Assembly: GCA_016872715.1 (NCBI GenBank)
Contig: VGZD01000014.1
Coordinates: 1 to 47,653 of the forward strand
Length of the DNA stretch: 47,653 bases
DNA from: Planctomycetota bacterium
Lineage (GTDB): Bacteria; Planctomycetota; UBA1135; GCA-002686595
Direction: 5' to 3'
Shown here: in pieces, positions 1 to 8,444 of the stretch
How the letters are laid out: each line of letters starts with the position of its first letter
Position numbering within the stretch: the first letter of the stretch is position 1
Made by a program: the position numbers and the translations under genes
Notes under the pieces: model-generated
What the model was told of the DNA's origin: nothing
The model's database searches: none
The model's input: the letters and a program-made list of their open reading frames with translations, nothing else

Positions 1-1648
1 CGGAAGTGGACGCACGCGGGGCGGGTGTGGACGCACGCGGGGCGGGTGTGGACGCACGCGGGGCGGGGGCGCCGCCGGACGCGGAGAAATCCGTGCTCGC
101 GCGCGAGGCGGCGCTCGCGCCCTCGCGCGGCAAGAAGACCGGATTGCCACTCCAGTTGCTCGACGGAGCGCTCGCCACCGCCGCGGGACGCTCGCTCGTG
201 CTCGCGGGCGGCAGCTCGCCCAGCAGTGAACCGCGCGGGTTCGACTCGCCGCTCATGCGCGCGGCGCGCGCATGGTCGCGGCGCTGCAGCTCTTCCCAGT
301 CGCGGCGCGGGAAGGCCACGCGCTTGAGGTTGAGCAGGTGCCGCGCGCTGATGTTGTCGCTGGTGATGTTCCCCGCCTGCGGGCCGCAGCCGAGGCTGAC
401 CGAGGGAGTGAGGTTCGTGCTGTAGCCGACCGCGCCCTGCGACGAGGGACCGTTGACGATGATGCGGCTCGCGGGCTTCTCGAGGTACCACGCCTCGAGC
501 ACGCGCTCGTCGCGCGCCCACACGGCGCAGGTGTGCCCGAGTCCATCGAAGTGCAGCATGTCCATCGAGATGCGGCAGCCCGCGCGCCAATCGTCGACGA
601 CGTGCAGCGAGAGCACCGGCGCGAGGATCTCGATCGACAGCGGCCAGTCCGCGCCGACGCCACCTTGGTACGCGAGCAGGATCGTCGTCTCGCGCGGCAC
701 CGAAAAACCCGCCCATTCCGCGAGCTTGTGGGGGTCCTGCCCGACGACCTCGGGGTTCATGTGACCGCCCCGGTTGCACAGCGCGGCGAGCAGGCGCGTC
801 TGGTGCTCGTCGCACACGTGCGCCCCATTGCGGCGCAGCTCGGCCACGAGCGCGTCGTGGATCGGCGCGTCGATCACCAGCCCCTGCTCCGAGCAGCAGA
901 ACGTTCCGTTGTCGAAGCTCTGGCTCTGGACCACCGCGCGCGCCGCAGCGGCGACGTCGGCCGAGCGATCGATGTAGCAGGGCACGTTGCCCGGGCCGAC
1001 GCCGTAGGCCGGCTTGCCCGACGAGTACGCGGCCTTGACGAGTCCGGTGCCGCCGGTGGCGAGGATCACCGACACGCGCGGGTGCTTCATCAGCGCGCCG
1101 GTGGACTCGATCGTCGGATTGGAGAGCGACTGCACGAGGTCCGGCGGGCCGCCCGCGCGCTCGATCGCACGGCGCAAGACGTCCGCCGTCTCGCCGATGC
1201 AGCGCTTCGCGCGCGGGTGTGGACTGATCACGATCGCGTTGCGGCCCTTGACCGAAATCAGCGACTTGAACAGCGCCGTCGAGGTCGGGTTGGTGGTCGG
1301 AATGATGCCCGCCACCACGCCCACCGGCGTCGCCACCTCGACGATGCCCGCGCGCTCGTCGCGCGCCACGATGCCGACGGAGCGCAGGTCCTTGATCGAG
1401 GCCCACGTGCCCTCGGAGCCGAACAGATTCTTCAGCACCTTGTAGTGCACGCGCCCGATCCCGGTCTCCTCGACCGCCAGCTTGGCGAGGTCGTAGGCCG
1501 CGCGCGCGCCCGCCTCGGCCATCGACTTGCACAACGCGTCGACCTGCTCCTGCGAGAACGAATGCACGGCTTCGCAGGCGCGCCAAGCGCGCTCCGCGCA
1601 GTCGCGCACCTCTTGCAGGGCGCGCAGGTCGGGATCGAGGTTCGTCAC
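1..1648 (-). CDS. CoA-acylating aldehyde dehydrogenase (microcompartment type), 3' end cut by window edge
   Basis: The frame is open for 549 codons from a GTG at 1648 to the window edge. An in-frame TAG at 1661-1663 leaves this GTG as the only start. The domain resembles EutE/PduP and the AdhE aldehyde-dehydrogenase half, which oxidise an aldehyde to acyl-CoA with NAD and CoA. Around residue 251 the active-site stretch reads FDNGTFCCSEQ, with C251 as the expected nucleophile; GVVAGIIPTTNPTS (about 110-123) and TGGTGLV match the family's cofactor region. The catalytic core appears to end near residue 460. It is followed by a tail of at least 88 residues rich in Ser, Ala and Pro, ending in three copies of a 7-residue repeat. 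The gene lies 31 bp downstream of the BMC-H shell gene on the same strand, so it is probably lumenal cargo. The aldehyde substrate is not determined; planctomycete compartments of this kind are known for fucose/rhamnose breakdown. The C-terminus lies outside the window. Confidence 0.9.
   Translation of the reverse strand, partial: MTNLDPDLRALQEVRDCAERAWRACEAVHSFSQEQVDALCKSMAEAGARAAYDLAKLAVEETGIGRVHYKVLKNLFGSEGTWASIKDLRSVGIVARDERAGIVEVATPVGVVAGIIPTTNPTSTALFKSLISVKGRNAIVISPHPRAKRCIGETADVLRRAIERAGGPPDLVQSLSNPTIESTGALMKHPRVSVILATGGTGLVKAAYSSGKPAYGVGPGNVPCYIDRSADVAAAARAVVQSQSFDNGTFCCSEQGLVIDAPIHDALVAELRRNGAHVCDEHQTRLLAALCNRGGHMNPEVVGQDPHKLAEWAGFSVPRETTILLAYQGGVGADWPLSIEILAPVLSLHVVDDWRAGCRISMDMLHFDGLGHTCAVWARDERVLEAWYLEKPASRIIVNGPSSQGAVGYSTNLTPSVSLGCGPQAGNITSDNISARHLLNLKRVAFPRRDWEELQRRDHARAARMSGESNPRGSLLGELPPASTSERPAAVASAPSSNWSGNPVFLPREGASAASRASTDFSASGGAPAPRASTPAPRASTPAPRASTS
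6..68. repeat. Three 21-bp tandem repeats inside the aldehyde dehydrogenase tail
   Basis: The unit gtggacgcacgcggggcggg plus one base is repeated at 6-26, 27-47 and 48-68, with only the last base differing. Being 21 bp, it stays in frame and encodes a 7-residue unit (TPAPRAS) in the minus-strand protein. More copies may lie beyond the window edge. Confidence 0.9.
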
Positions 1649-1679
1649 GCTGAGGCGGGCCTAGGCGCGCGGCGTCGGC

Positions 1680-1994
1680 TCAGTCCGCCTTGCCGTCCCA
1701 AGCGCCCTTCTTCACGGGCTTGAGCTCGGGGAGGACCTTCCACAACTGCTCGTGGGGGCGCGGAATCACGTGCACGCTGACGAGCTCGCCGACGCGCCGC
1801 GCGGCGGCCGCGCCCGCATCGGTGGCGGCCTTGACCGCGCCGACCTCGCCGGAGACGAACATCGTGTTGAGTCCGGCGGTCACATTGACCTTGCCGAACA
1901 GCGCCACCTCGGCCGCCTTGACCATCGCGTCACCAGCCTCGATCGCTCCGATCAGGCCCTTGGTCTCGACCATGCCGATCGCGTTGTATTCCAT
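1680..1994 (-). CDS. Bacterial microcompartment hexameric shell protein (BMC-H)
   Basis: This is a 104-residue single BMC-domain protein of the PduA/EutM/CcmK type, which forms hexameric tiles of a protein shell around an enzyme core. The hallmark strings are GMVETKGL near the start, [14 protein letters not shown] in the middle and VHVIPRPH near residue 75. The pore-loop region reads NVTAGL where PduA has KIGSGL, so a small residue (Ala) lines the expected pore. AAGGA lies about 9 nt before the ATG. A promoter-like TTGCAG-N17-TAGACT sits 83-111 bp upstream of the ATG. The aldehyde dehydrogenase follows 31 bp downstream. No pentameric shell gene lies inside the window, so the locus probably continues leftwards. 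Confidence 0.95.
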   Translation of the reverse strand: MEYNAIGMVETKGLIGAIEAGDAMVKAAEVALFGKVNVTAGLNTMFVSGEVGAVKAATDAGAAAARRVGELVSVHVIPRPHEQLWKVLPELKPVKKGAWDGKAD

Positions 1995-2076
1995 GGGGTG
2001 GGGTCCTTGGGTGCCGGCGGCAGGCCCACGGGGCCCGCGCTTTCTGGGTTGGATGGGGAATCACACCGGCGGCCGG

Positions 2077-2105
2077 AGTCTAGGGAGCGCCCTGCGCGGC
2101 TGCAA
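2077..2105 (-). promoter_or_regulatory. Sigma-70-like promoter for the BMC-H/aldehyde dehydrogenase pair
   Basis: On the minus strand TTGCAG (2105-2100) is followed after 17 bp by TAGACT (2082-2077). The predicted start of transcription is about 75 nt before the BMC-H ATG at 1994. The boxes were read by eye. Confidence 0.55.
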
Positions 2106-2163
2106 TTGCCACGGACGTTGCGCATGAGATGACCATCCCATGCACGGTGGATGAACTGCCCTA

Positions 2164-2183
2164 GCCGACGCAGAGCGTGCGGC
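2164..2183 (-). terminator. Hairpin directly after rodA, candidate terminator of the mre operon
   Basis: GCCGACGC-AGA-GCGTGCGGC can fold into an 8-bp stem with one bulged base. It begins three nucleotides beyond the rodA stop codon. No T-tract follows, so termination is an inference from position and stem. Confidence 0.35.
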
Positions 2184-2186
2184 GCT

Positions 2187-3380
2187 TCAGTCGCGGAAGG
2201 CGTCGGCGTCGAGCGCGGCCTCGCGCTGCGCGCTCTGACCGAGCGCCAGACCGAGCGCGGCGAAGCACGCGAGCATGGAGCTGCCGCCGGTCGAGAACAG
2301 CGGCAGGGTGAGCCCCGTCATCGGAATCAGCCCCAGATTGACGCCGATGTTGATGAAGAAGTGCGCCGCGAAGTACAGGCCGATGCCGGTGACGAGCAGG
2401 CGCGAAAAACGCTCGCGCACACCGCTCGCACTCCACAGCACCAGCGCGATGAAGAGCGCATAGAGCAGCAGCAGCCCGGTCGTGCCGACGAAGCCCGCTT
2501 CCTCGGCGATCACCGCGAAGATCGAGTCGCAGTCGCGCTCGGGCAGGATCGCGGCCTCGTTGGAGACACCGTGGCCGAGCCCGCGCCCGAACCAGCCGCC
2601 GTTGCCGATCGCGACGCGCGCGTGGTAGGTGTGAAACGCCGTGCCGTTGCGGTCCTCGATCAGTTCCTCGGGGCGCATCGAATCGAGCCACGTCTGCACG
2701 CGACGCAACTGGTAGTCGTGGATCAGCTCGAAGCGATAGCAGAGCGCGAACACGGCGACGAGGGCGAGGGCGAGCCCGGCGATGCGCTTGCCCGAGGCGC
2801 CGGCCGCGTAGAACATCCCGACCGAGATCGGCACCAGCGTGAGCGCCGTGCCCAGATCGGGCTGCAGCGCGACGAGCGCCATCGGAACGCACAGCACCAG
2901 CGCGGGGCGCCCCCAGTCGCCCCAGCGCTCGAGCCGACAGGTGTAGAGCACGCGCGCGAGCGCCACGATGAGCCCGAGCTTGGCGAGCTCGGAGGGCTGC
3001 AGATCGAAGCCACCGGGCAGCGGAATCCAGCGCCGCGCGTTGTTGCGCGACTCACCGAGCAACGGGACGAGAGCGAGCAGGGCGAGCGAGGCCCCGTACA
3101 CCCACCAGGCATGCGCGCGCAACCAGCGCGGTCGCAGCAGCAGCCCGAGCGCGAGCGCGGGCAGCGTCAGCACGACTTTCTGAACCTGTCCCGCGAAGTG
3201 GATGTCGTCGCGTCCCAGTTCGCGATCCGCGCCTTCCATCGCCGCGACGAACAACAGACCGAGCGCCAGCAGGCTGAGCGCGAGCGCGAGCACGTGCCAA
3301 TCGACGTGCAGCCACTGCACGTGCCGCCACGAGAACGCGCGCGCGTCCGGCTGGCGTCCGATCGGCGACGGTCCGGCCAT
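2187..3380 (-). CDS. rodA: RodA, SEDS-family peptidoglycan glycosyltransferase
   Basis: This 397-residue polytopic membrane protein polymerises lipid II into glycan strands together with class B PBP2 during side-wall growth. The protein shows about ten hydrophobic segments, the SEDS string LQPSELAK (128-134 region), LQPDLGTA near 172 and ERDCDSIFAVIAEE near 281-294. D285 in the last string aligns with the essential Asp of RodA proteins. The C-terminal part has NIGVNLGLIPMTGLTLPLFS-type SEDS sequence. The ATG at 3380 shares one base with the TGA of the PBP2 gene, which implies translational coupling. It is the last gene of the mreB-C-D-mrdA-rodA operon and a hairpin follows the stop. Length is normal for the family. 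Confidence 0.96.
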   Translation of the reverse strand: MAGPSPIGRQPDARAFSWRHVQWLHVDWHVLALALSLLALGLLFVAAMEGADRELGRDDIHFAGQVQKVVLTLPALALGLLLRPRWLRAHAWWVYGASLALLALVPLLGESRNNARRWIPLPGGFDLQPSELAKLGLIVALARVLYTCRLERWGDWGRPALVLCVPMALVALQPDLGTALTLVPISVGMFYAAGASGKRIAGLALALVAVFALCYRFELIHDYQLRRVQTWLDSMRPEELIEDRNGTAFHTYHARVAIGNGGWFGRGLGHGVSNEAAILPERDCDSIFAVIAEEAGFVGTTGLLLLYALFIALVLWSASGVRERFSRLLVTGIGLYFAAHFFINIGVNLGLIPMTGLTLPLFSTGGSSMLACFAALGLALGQSAQREAALDADAFRD

Positions 3381-6300
3381 CAGCGCAGCTCCTCCGCGAG
3401 CAGCGTCGCGCGCACCTCGGGGCGGCGCAGGAACATCCGCGCCAACCAGATCGCGCTGTTGCTCGCCGTCTGCAACGTGTCCTCGCAGTACACGACCACG
3501 ACGTGGCGCGGCGCGTGACTCGGCAGCCAGCCGACGAGCCAAGTGTGCTTGCGAACGCGCGCGCGACCGTCGGCGGCGACGACCGTGCGGCTGTCGATGT
3601 CGCCGCTGCCCGTCTTGGCCGCCATGCGCAGGCCGAGCTCTCCGGCGTTGAGCGCCGCAAACGCCGAGCCCTGCGGCTCGTTCGCCACCGCATCCATCGC
3701 ATCGCGCACGAAGGCGAGCGCCGAGGCGCTCAAGGCGAGCTCGCGCGCGCGCGAGGGCTGCTCGATCCCCCCGATGCGCCGCGCGATCCTGAGCTCGGGG
3801 AGCGTGCCCGTCGCGAGCCCCGCGACCGCGCGCGCCATCTGCATCGGCGTCGCCTCGACCACCGACAGGCCGTTGCCCGCCAGTCGAGCTTCGCGTTGCC
3901 CCAGCTCGCCGCGGAACAGGCCCGGCACCGTGTGTTCGACGATGCCCGGGCGCCTTCCGAGCGCGCGCACGCCCGTCGGCGCGCCGAAGCCGAACTCCGC
4001 CGCGAGCGCGCGCCACTGCTCGGGCTCGATGCGCTCGCCAAGGCGCGCGAAGTACGAGTTGCACGACTGCGCCAGCGCCTGACGAAGGCCGAGCATGCCG
4101 TGTCCGTGCGTCGATGCGCAGCGCACGTCGATGTAGCCAGCGCCGCGGCCGCTCGGCAACGGCTGGCACGGCTCGGCCTGCATGGGATCGAGCCCGGCGT
4201 GCGCGAGCCCCCAGGCGGCCACGAACGGCTTGAACGACGAGCCCGGCGGCTGGAATGGCGCCTTGCGCCACGTGCGTTCGAGCGGCAGGTCCTTGTGAGA
4301 TGGCGTGTCGCCCCGATCGCGGCGCACATCGGGATACGACGCCGCAACGAGCACGTCACCATCGGTTTCGAGCAGCACGATCGCCCCCGTGGGCGATGCG
4401 AGCCACGCGGCGTCGCGCGCGCTGGGATCCCGCGGTCCCTCCGGCCGCGCCAAACACTCGAGCGCGGCGCGCTGCAACTCGCTGTCGAGCGTCAGCTCCA
4501 CGTCGAGCCCGTCTTCCGGCGGCAGGTCGAGCTGGTAGACGCCGTCGAGCCGATTCTGAAGCCCGCGCACCTCGCGATAGCCGTTGCGTCCGGCGAGCTC
4601 GGGATCGAAGTAGGCCTCGAGCCCGCTGCGTCCGCGCTGCTCGTCGCCGCGCAGGATGCGCCGCGCGAGAAAACGCAGCTCGCGCGTCTCGTCCTCGCTG
4701 CGCGCGCTCTGCATGCGCAACTCCGCGAACTGCCGTCGCAACTCGCCCTCGGCGAGATCCTCGCGCAACTCGCGTCCACCGACGCTTCCGAGAAGCGCGC
4801 GAGCGGGCGATCCACCGCGCTCGTCGAACTGCGTCACGCGCTCGTTCGCCTCCACGACCGCGAGTCCCGCATAGCGATCGGCGTGGCGCGAGATCAGGTG
4901 CACGGTCGCGTAGCTCGGAGAGCGCACGACCTCCAGCGTCCGGCTCCCGCGGTCCTTGAGCACGTAGCGCGCGCGTTCCGCGGCGCGATCGAGCCGTCCC
5001 TCGGAAGCGGCGAGACGTGCGCGCCCCGCGCCCCGCGCCGCCGCGAGCAGCGCGCCGAACTCGCGCTCGACGGCGAGTTGCAGGTCGTGATCCCAGCGAC
5101 TGAACAGCGCGCGCAGTCGTTCGCGCACCAAGCTGGCTTGCACGCGCTCCCCCACCGCCGCCGACCAAGCCGCCGCGAGCGCCCTGACGTCGTCGCTCGC
5201 GGCATCGAGCCCGAGCTCCGCGCGCGCGAGCGCTTCCCACGACGCGCTCTCCGGCTCGGCCGCGCCCAGCGCCTTTGGATCCTGCCACGGGAACAAGAGC
5301 GCCTCCGCCGAGGGCAACTCGACGTCGAACAGCCCGTCGAGCGCGCCGACGACGCAGGCCTGCGGGCACGCGCGCCAGCCTTCGAGCAGCGTGCGCTCCG
5401 GATCGGCGGAAAACGCGAGCGCCATGCGTTCGAGCACGAGTTCCGCGGCATCGCGCTCGGCGATGCCGACCTGCAGCTCGGCGACGATGCGCTCGGGGAC
5501 GCGCACGAGCAGCGTCTCGCGCGCCGCTTCGCGCGCGCGCAGCAGCCACTGCAAGCTGCGCTCGCTGTCCCACCCGAGCAAGGCCTCGATCCACTCGAGA
5601 TCGACGCTCGCGTGCAGCGTCGGCGCCTCGATGCGACCGGGATCGAATCCGAAGGCCTCTTCGAAGAGCTCCGTCGCCGTGTCGTCCTCGACTTGCGCGC
5701 GCCAGCCCTCGAAGCGCTCGATCAGTCGCTCGACGGGATGCCCCGGAGCCAAGCTCTCTCCCGCCGCGAGTGCGTCCGCATCGAGCCCCGACGCGAGTCG
5801 AGTCAGGTCTTCGGCACAGTCGACCTGCGACTGCGCGAGCCGTGCGCGCAGCTCGTCGACCGACGCCAAACCGCGCGCGCGCGCCGCGAGCTCGAGCGCG
5901 CTCGTGCCCGGCTCCTCGGTGAGGCCACGCACGAACGTGCGCGCCTGAGCCCGATCGAGGCCGAACAACTGCGCGAGATAGAAGCGCAAATCGCTGCGCC
6001 GCAGTCGACGCGCCGCGTGCTCCGGCCGCGCGCAGCCCGGCACGAGTCGAGCACCGAGTTGCACGGGCTCGCCACGCGCGAAGCGCTCGAGCGTCGCGCC
6101 GTCGAGCGCCGCGAGCTCCGCACTCCACTGCGGCAGATTGGCGAGCGTGTCCGCGAGCGGCACGGGCTCGCCGAGCAGCGCGGTGCGCGCGTGCGCCACC
6201 AGCCCGAGCGGATGCCCGCGACGAAAGTCGCGGTACTGGAACAGCAGGCGATAGGTGCGCTCGTCGCGCGCGAGCGGACGGCCCCGCGCATCGAGCAGGG

Positions 6301-6463
6301 CGCCGCGCTCGTAGGGCCGCACCGTGCCGGAACGCACCAAGGTCGCCGCCTGCGCCGTCCACGTGCGCGCTTCGACGACCTGCACCTGATACAGGCGCGC
6401 CACGAGCAGCGCCGTGCCGAGCAGGAGCGCGACGATCAGCGGGACGATGCGCCGACGTGCCAC
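3380..6463 (-). CDS. mrdA: Penicillin-binding protein 2 (class B transpeptidase) with a large N-terminal insertion
   Basis: This D,D-transpeptidase cross-links side-wall peptidoglycan and is the partner of RodA. All three catalytic motifs are present: S742-SF-K745 within PPGSSFKPF, S800-C-N802, and K950-T-G. One hydrophobic segment (about residues 6-22) anchors it in the membrane, followed by ERGALLDARGRPLA (about 53-66), the start of the PBP dimer domain. At about 1027 residues it is far longer than the usual 600-650. The extra length sits between roughly residues 110 and 510, before the pedestal string VVRSPSYATVHL, and is Ala/Glu/Arg-rich with no domain I recognise. I chose the GTG at 6463 because GGAGGAGGG lies 4 nt before it and the transmembrane segment follows at once. 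It overlaps the end of mreD by 28 bp and rodA by one base. Confidence 0.94.
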   Translation of the reverse strand: MARRRIVPLIVALLLGTALLVARLYQVQVVEARTWTAQAATLVRSGTVRPYERGALLDARGRPLARDERTYRLLFQYRDFRRGHPLGLVAHARTALLGEPVPLADTLANLPQWSAELAALDGATLERFARGEPVQLGARLVPGCARPEHAARRLRRSDLRFYLAQLFGLDRAQARTFVRGLTEEPGTSALELAARARGLASVDELRARLAQSQVDCAEDLTRLASGLDADALAAGESLAPGHPVERLIERFEGWRAQVEDDTATELFEEAFGFDPGRIEAPTLHASVDLEWIEALLGWDSERSLQWLLRAREAARETLLVRVPERIVAELQVGIAERDAAELVLERMALAFSADPERTLLEGWRACPQACVVGALDGLFDVELPSAEALLFPWQDPKALGAAEPESASWEALARAELGLDAASDDVRALAAAWSAAVGERVQASLVRERLRALFSRWDHDLQLAVEREFGALLAAARGAGRARLAASEGRLDRAAERARYVLKDRGSRTLEVVRSPSYATVHLISRHADRYAGLAVVEANERVTQFDERGGSPARALLGSVGGRELREDLAEGELRRQFAELRMQSARSEDETRELRFLARRILRGDEQRGRSGLEAYFDPELAGRNGYREVRGLQNRLDGVYQLDLPPEDGLDVELTLDSELQRAALECLARPEGPRDPSARDAAWLASPTGAIVLLETDGDVLVAASYPDVRRDRGDTPSHKDLPLERTWRKAPFQPPGSSFKPFVAAWGLAHAGLDPMQAEPCQPLPSGRGAGYIDVRCASTHGHGMLGLRQALAQSCNSYFARLGERIEPEQWRALAAEFGFGAPTGVRALGRRPGIVEHTVPGLFRGELGQREARLAGNGLSVVEATPMQMARAVAGLATGTLPELRIARRIGGIEQPSRARELALSASALAFVRDAMDAVANEPQGSAFAALNAGELGLRMAAKTGSGDIDSRTVVAADGRARVRKHTWLVGWLPSHAPRHVVVVYCEDTLQTASNSAIWLARMFLRRPEVRATLLAEELR

Positions 6464-7002
6464 GTCGCCCTCCTCCACAGCGGACCGAGGCCCGGCAAGT
6501 GCGCGGTGGCGGCGCCGAGCGCGAGCGCGGCGACCGCCGTGGAGAGCGCGCGTCGCGCGGCCTCCGCGAGCGTCAGCGACACGTCCATCGGCAGCGCGAA
6601 ACCATCGAGTCGCGCGGCCGAGAGTCGCTCGTCCTGCGCGAGCGCACACCACACGACGCCCAGTCCCGCGCACAGGCCCGACAGCAACGAGCGCGGCCAC
6701 GCGCCTTGAACGTCGACGATGCCGCGCGCCATGCGCGCGAGCGCGACCATGCCGAAGCTGAGCGCGAAGTTCGTCACGGGTGCGTCGATCGACACCGACG
6801 TGCGCGCGATCGCGCAGCACAGCGCGAGCCACGGCAGGTCACCGGCGGGCAAGCGTGCCGCGAGCGCGATGAGCAGCACGGCGAGCAGGTCGGGGCGCCA
6901 GCCGAACTCGCGCGCGGAGAACGCCCACGCGCCGTCGAGCGCACAGGCCCACACGGCGTAGGCGAGCAGCAGGCACCAGCCGAGCGCGCGGCGCACGGTC
7001 AC
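6436..7002 (-). CDS. mreD: MreD, rod shape-determining membrane protein
   Basis: This is a 188-residue hydrophobic protein with about five membrane segments. It is poorly conserved in sequence but identified by size, topology and its place between mreC and PBP2. MreD links MreB/MreC to the RodA-PBP2 synthase. The GTG at 7002 overlaps the mreC TGA in a GTGA arrangement; a second GTG two codons downstream (6996) is possible. The 3' end overlaps mrdA by 28 bp, so the products are probably made in a coupled way. Confidence 0.8.
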   Translation of the reverse strand: MTVRRALGWCLLLAYAVWACALDGAWAFSAREFGWRPDLLAVLLIALAARLPAGDLPWLALCCAIARTSVSIDAPVTNFALSFGMVALARMARGIVDVQGAWPRSLLSGLCAGLGVVWCALAQDERLSAARLDGFALPMDVSLTLAEAARRALSTAVAALALGAATAHLPGLGPLWRRATWHVGASSR

Positions 7003-8390
7003 GGAGCACTCTCCGACGGTGCTTGCACGCGCACCCACAGCTCGCCCTGCGATGGGCGACCGGTCTCGGTCTCCAGCGACACGCGGTGCGGACCGGGCCC
7101 GGTCGGCAGCCACGCTTCACCGAGCAGCAGCCCGCGCGGCACGAGCGCGGTGCCCGAACCCGTGAACAGACTCGCGCGCACGCGTTCGGCGCCGTTGCGC
7201 GCCGCGATTCCCAGCGGCGCTTCCCAGTGGAAAACGAGCGCGTCGCGCGCGCGTCCGAGCGACACGAATTCCCCGAGCACGAGCGGTGCGCGCGCGCCGT
7301 GGATCGCGGCGAGCACCGGCACGGAAAATCCGCGGTCGCCGAGCGCCACGGCATCGCTCGTCAGCGCGCCCGCGTGCGCGACGCGACCGACGAGGCGCGC
7401 ACCGCTCACCAGCGCCGCTCCGCTGGCCGCACCCTGCCAGCGGCCGAGCGAGAGCTCGAATCCCTCGCGCCCCGCGCTCGGCTCGCCGCCCGAGAGCACG
7501 CGCGAGCTCGCCCAATGTCCATCGAACAACTCGTCGGGCAGCGGCACGTCCGCGGGCCGATCGATGTCCGCCGGTGCGGCGACGACGAGCTCGAACAGAC
7601 CCGAGCGGAAGTCCACGAACGGTCGCAGCACCCACTCGCCTTCCCCGTCGGGCTGCGGTTGCCCGAGCAGGAAGCCGCGCGCTTGGTCGGGGAAGCGCGC
7701 GAGCGGCGAGAGCGACTCATCGACGCACGCGTTCGCGGCGCCTGGCGAGCGCGAGCTCGGCGTCGACACGGCGAGGTACAACCGACCTTCGCTGGCGCGC
7801 GAAACCAGGGCGAGAGAGCCGACCACGCAGCGCACCTCGGGGTGCGTCGCGTCGGCGTCGATGCGCGCACCGACGGCGAAGTCCCGCGCCGTGACGAGCT
7901 CGACCCACGCGCGACCCGCGCGCGGCGTGTCGAGCTCGACGATGCGTCCGACGAACACGTTGCCGTGACAGACCGGCATGCCGCGCGCGAGCCCGCGACA
8001 GCTGTCGCCATCGACGCGCACCTCGAGCTGATCGAAGTGACCCGGCCTTCTTCCGACGACCTCGACGTGCACGAAGCGTCGCGCGAACGAGAGCGCGGCG
8101 AGCGTGGGCAACGCGGCCTCGCGCTCGGCCTCGTACAGGGCGCGGCGCTGGTCGTAGTCCGCCTGTGCGCGCTCGCTCGGCTGCTCTTGGGCCGCGAAGA
8201 TCGAGCCGGTGTGCAGCGAGCGCAGCGGCGCCGACAGCTCCGCGACGACGCGCGTCGGCGCGAGCGCCACATCGAGCCAGCCCTCGACGCGCGCGTTGGG
8301 CCGCAGCGCGAGCCACGCGCAGCCCACCAGCACGGCGAGGAAAAGCGATCTCCCTCCCGTCCCCCTCACGCAGGGCGATCCTACGCGCAA
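6999..8390 (-). CDS. mreC: MreC, rod shape-determining periplasmic protein (long form)
   Basis: This is a 463-residue protein with one N-terminal membrane anchor (about 14-30), a short helical stretch (about 70-95) and a long beta-rich periplasmic part. MreC scaffolds the elongasome and activates PBP2. The assignment rests mainly on the operon: it follows mreB by 54 bp and is coupled to mreD. The stretch RGMPVCHGNVFVGRIVELD fits the MreC core (typically GL..GMPVV...GLVGRV). The protein is longer than most MreC (about 280-370); a second block near residues 300-390 again has GARLVGRVAHAG, which looks like a repeat of the core. The start is uncertain: ATG 8390 is used here, but the hydrophobic segment begins only after about 13 residues. 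Confidence 0.82.
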   Translation of the reverse strand: MRVGSPCVRGTGGRSLFLAVLVGCAWLALRPNARVEGWLDVALAPTRVVAELSAPLRSLHTGSIFAAQEQPSERAQADYDQRRALYEAEREAALPTLAALSFARRFVHVEVVGRRPGHFDQLEVRVDGDSCRGLARGMPVCHGNVFVGRIVELDTPRAGRAWVELVTARDFAVGARIDADATHPEVRCVVGSLALVSRASEGRLYLAVSTPSSRSPGAANACVDESLSPLARFPDQARGFLLGQPQPDGEGEWVLRPFVDFRSGLFELVVAAPADIDRPADVPLPDELFDGHWASSRVLSGGEPSAGREGFELSLGRWQGAASGAALVSGARLVGRVAHAGALTSDAVALGDRGFSVPVLAAIHGARAPLVLGEFVSLGRARDALVFHWEAPLGIAARNGAERVRASLFTGSGTALVPRGLLLGEAWLPTGPGPHRVSLETETGRPSQGELWVRVQAPSESAP

Positions 8391-8444
8391 GCGGCGCGAT
8401 TTTCGCGTACCTTCGGCGCCCGCGCTCGGGCTGCCACCGCCGCG

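Noticed and set aside
272-1723. A 483-codon plus-strand frame at the left edge
   Set aside because: It is opposite to the aldehyde dehydrogenase, whose active-site motif is clear.
3503-6709. A 1068-codon open frame antisense to PBP2
   Set aside because: PBP2 has all catalytic motifs on the other strand; this frame shows only Arg/Ala/Glu-rich sequence with no domain.
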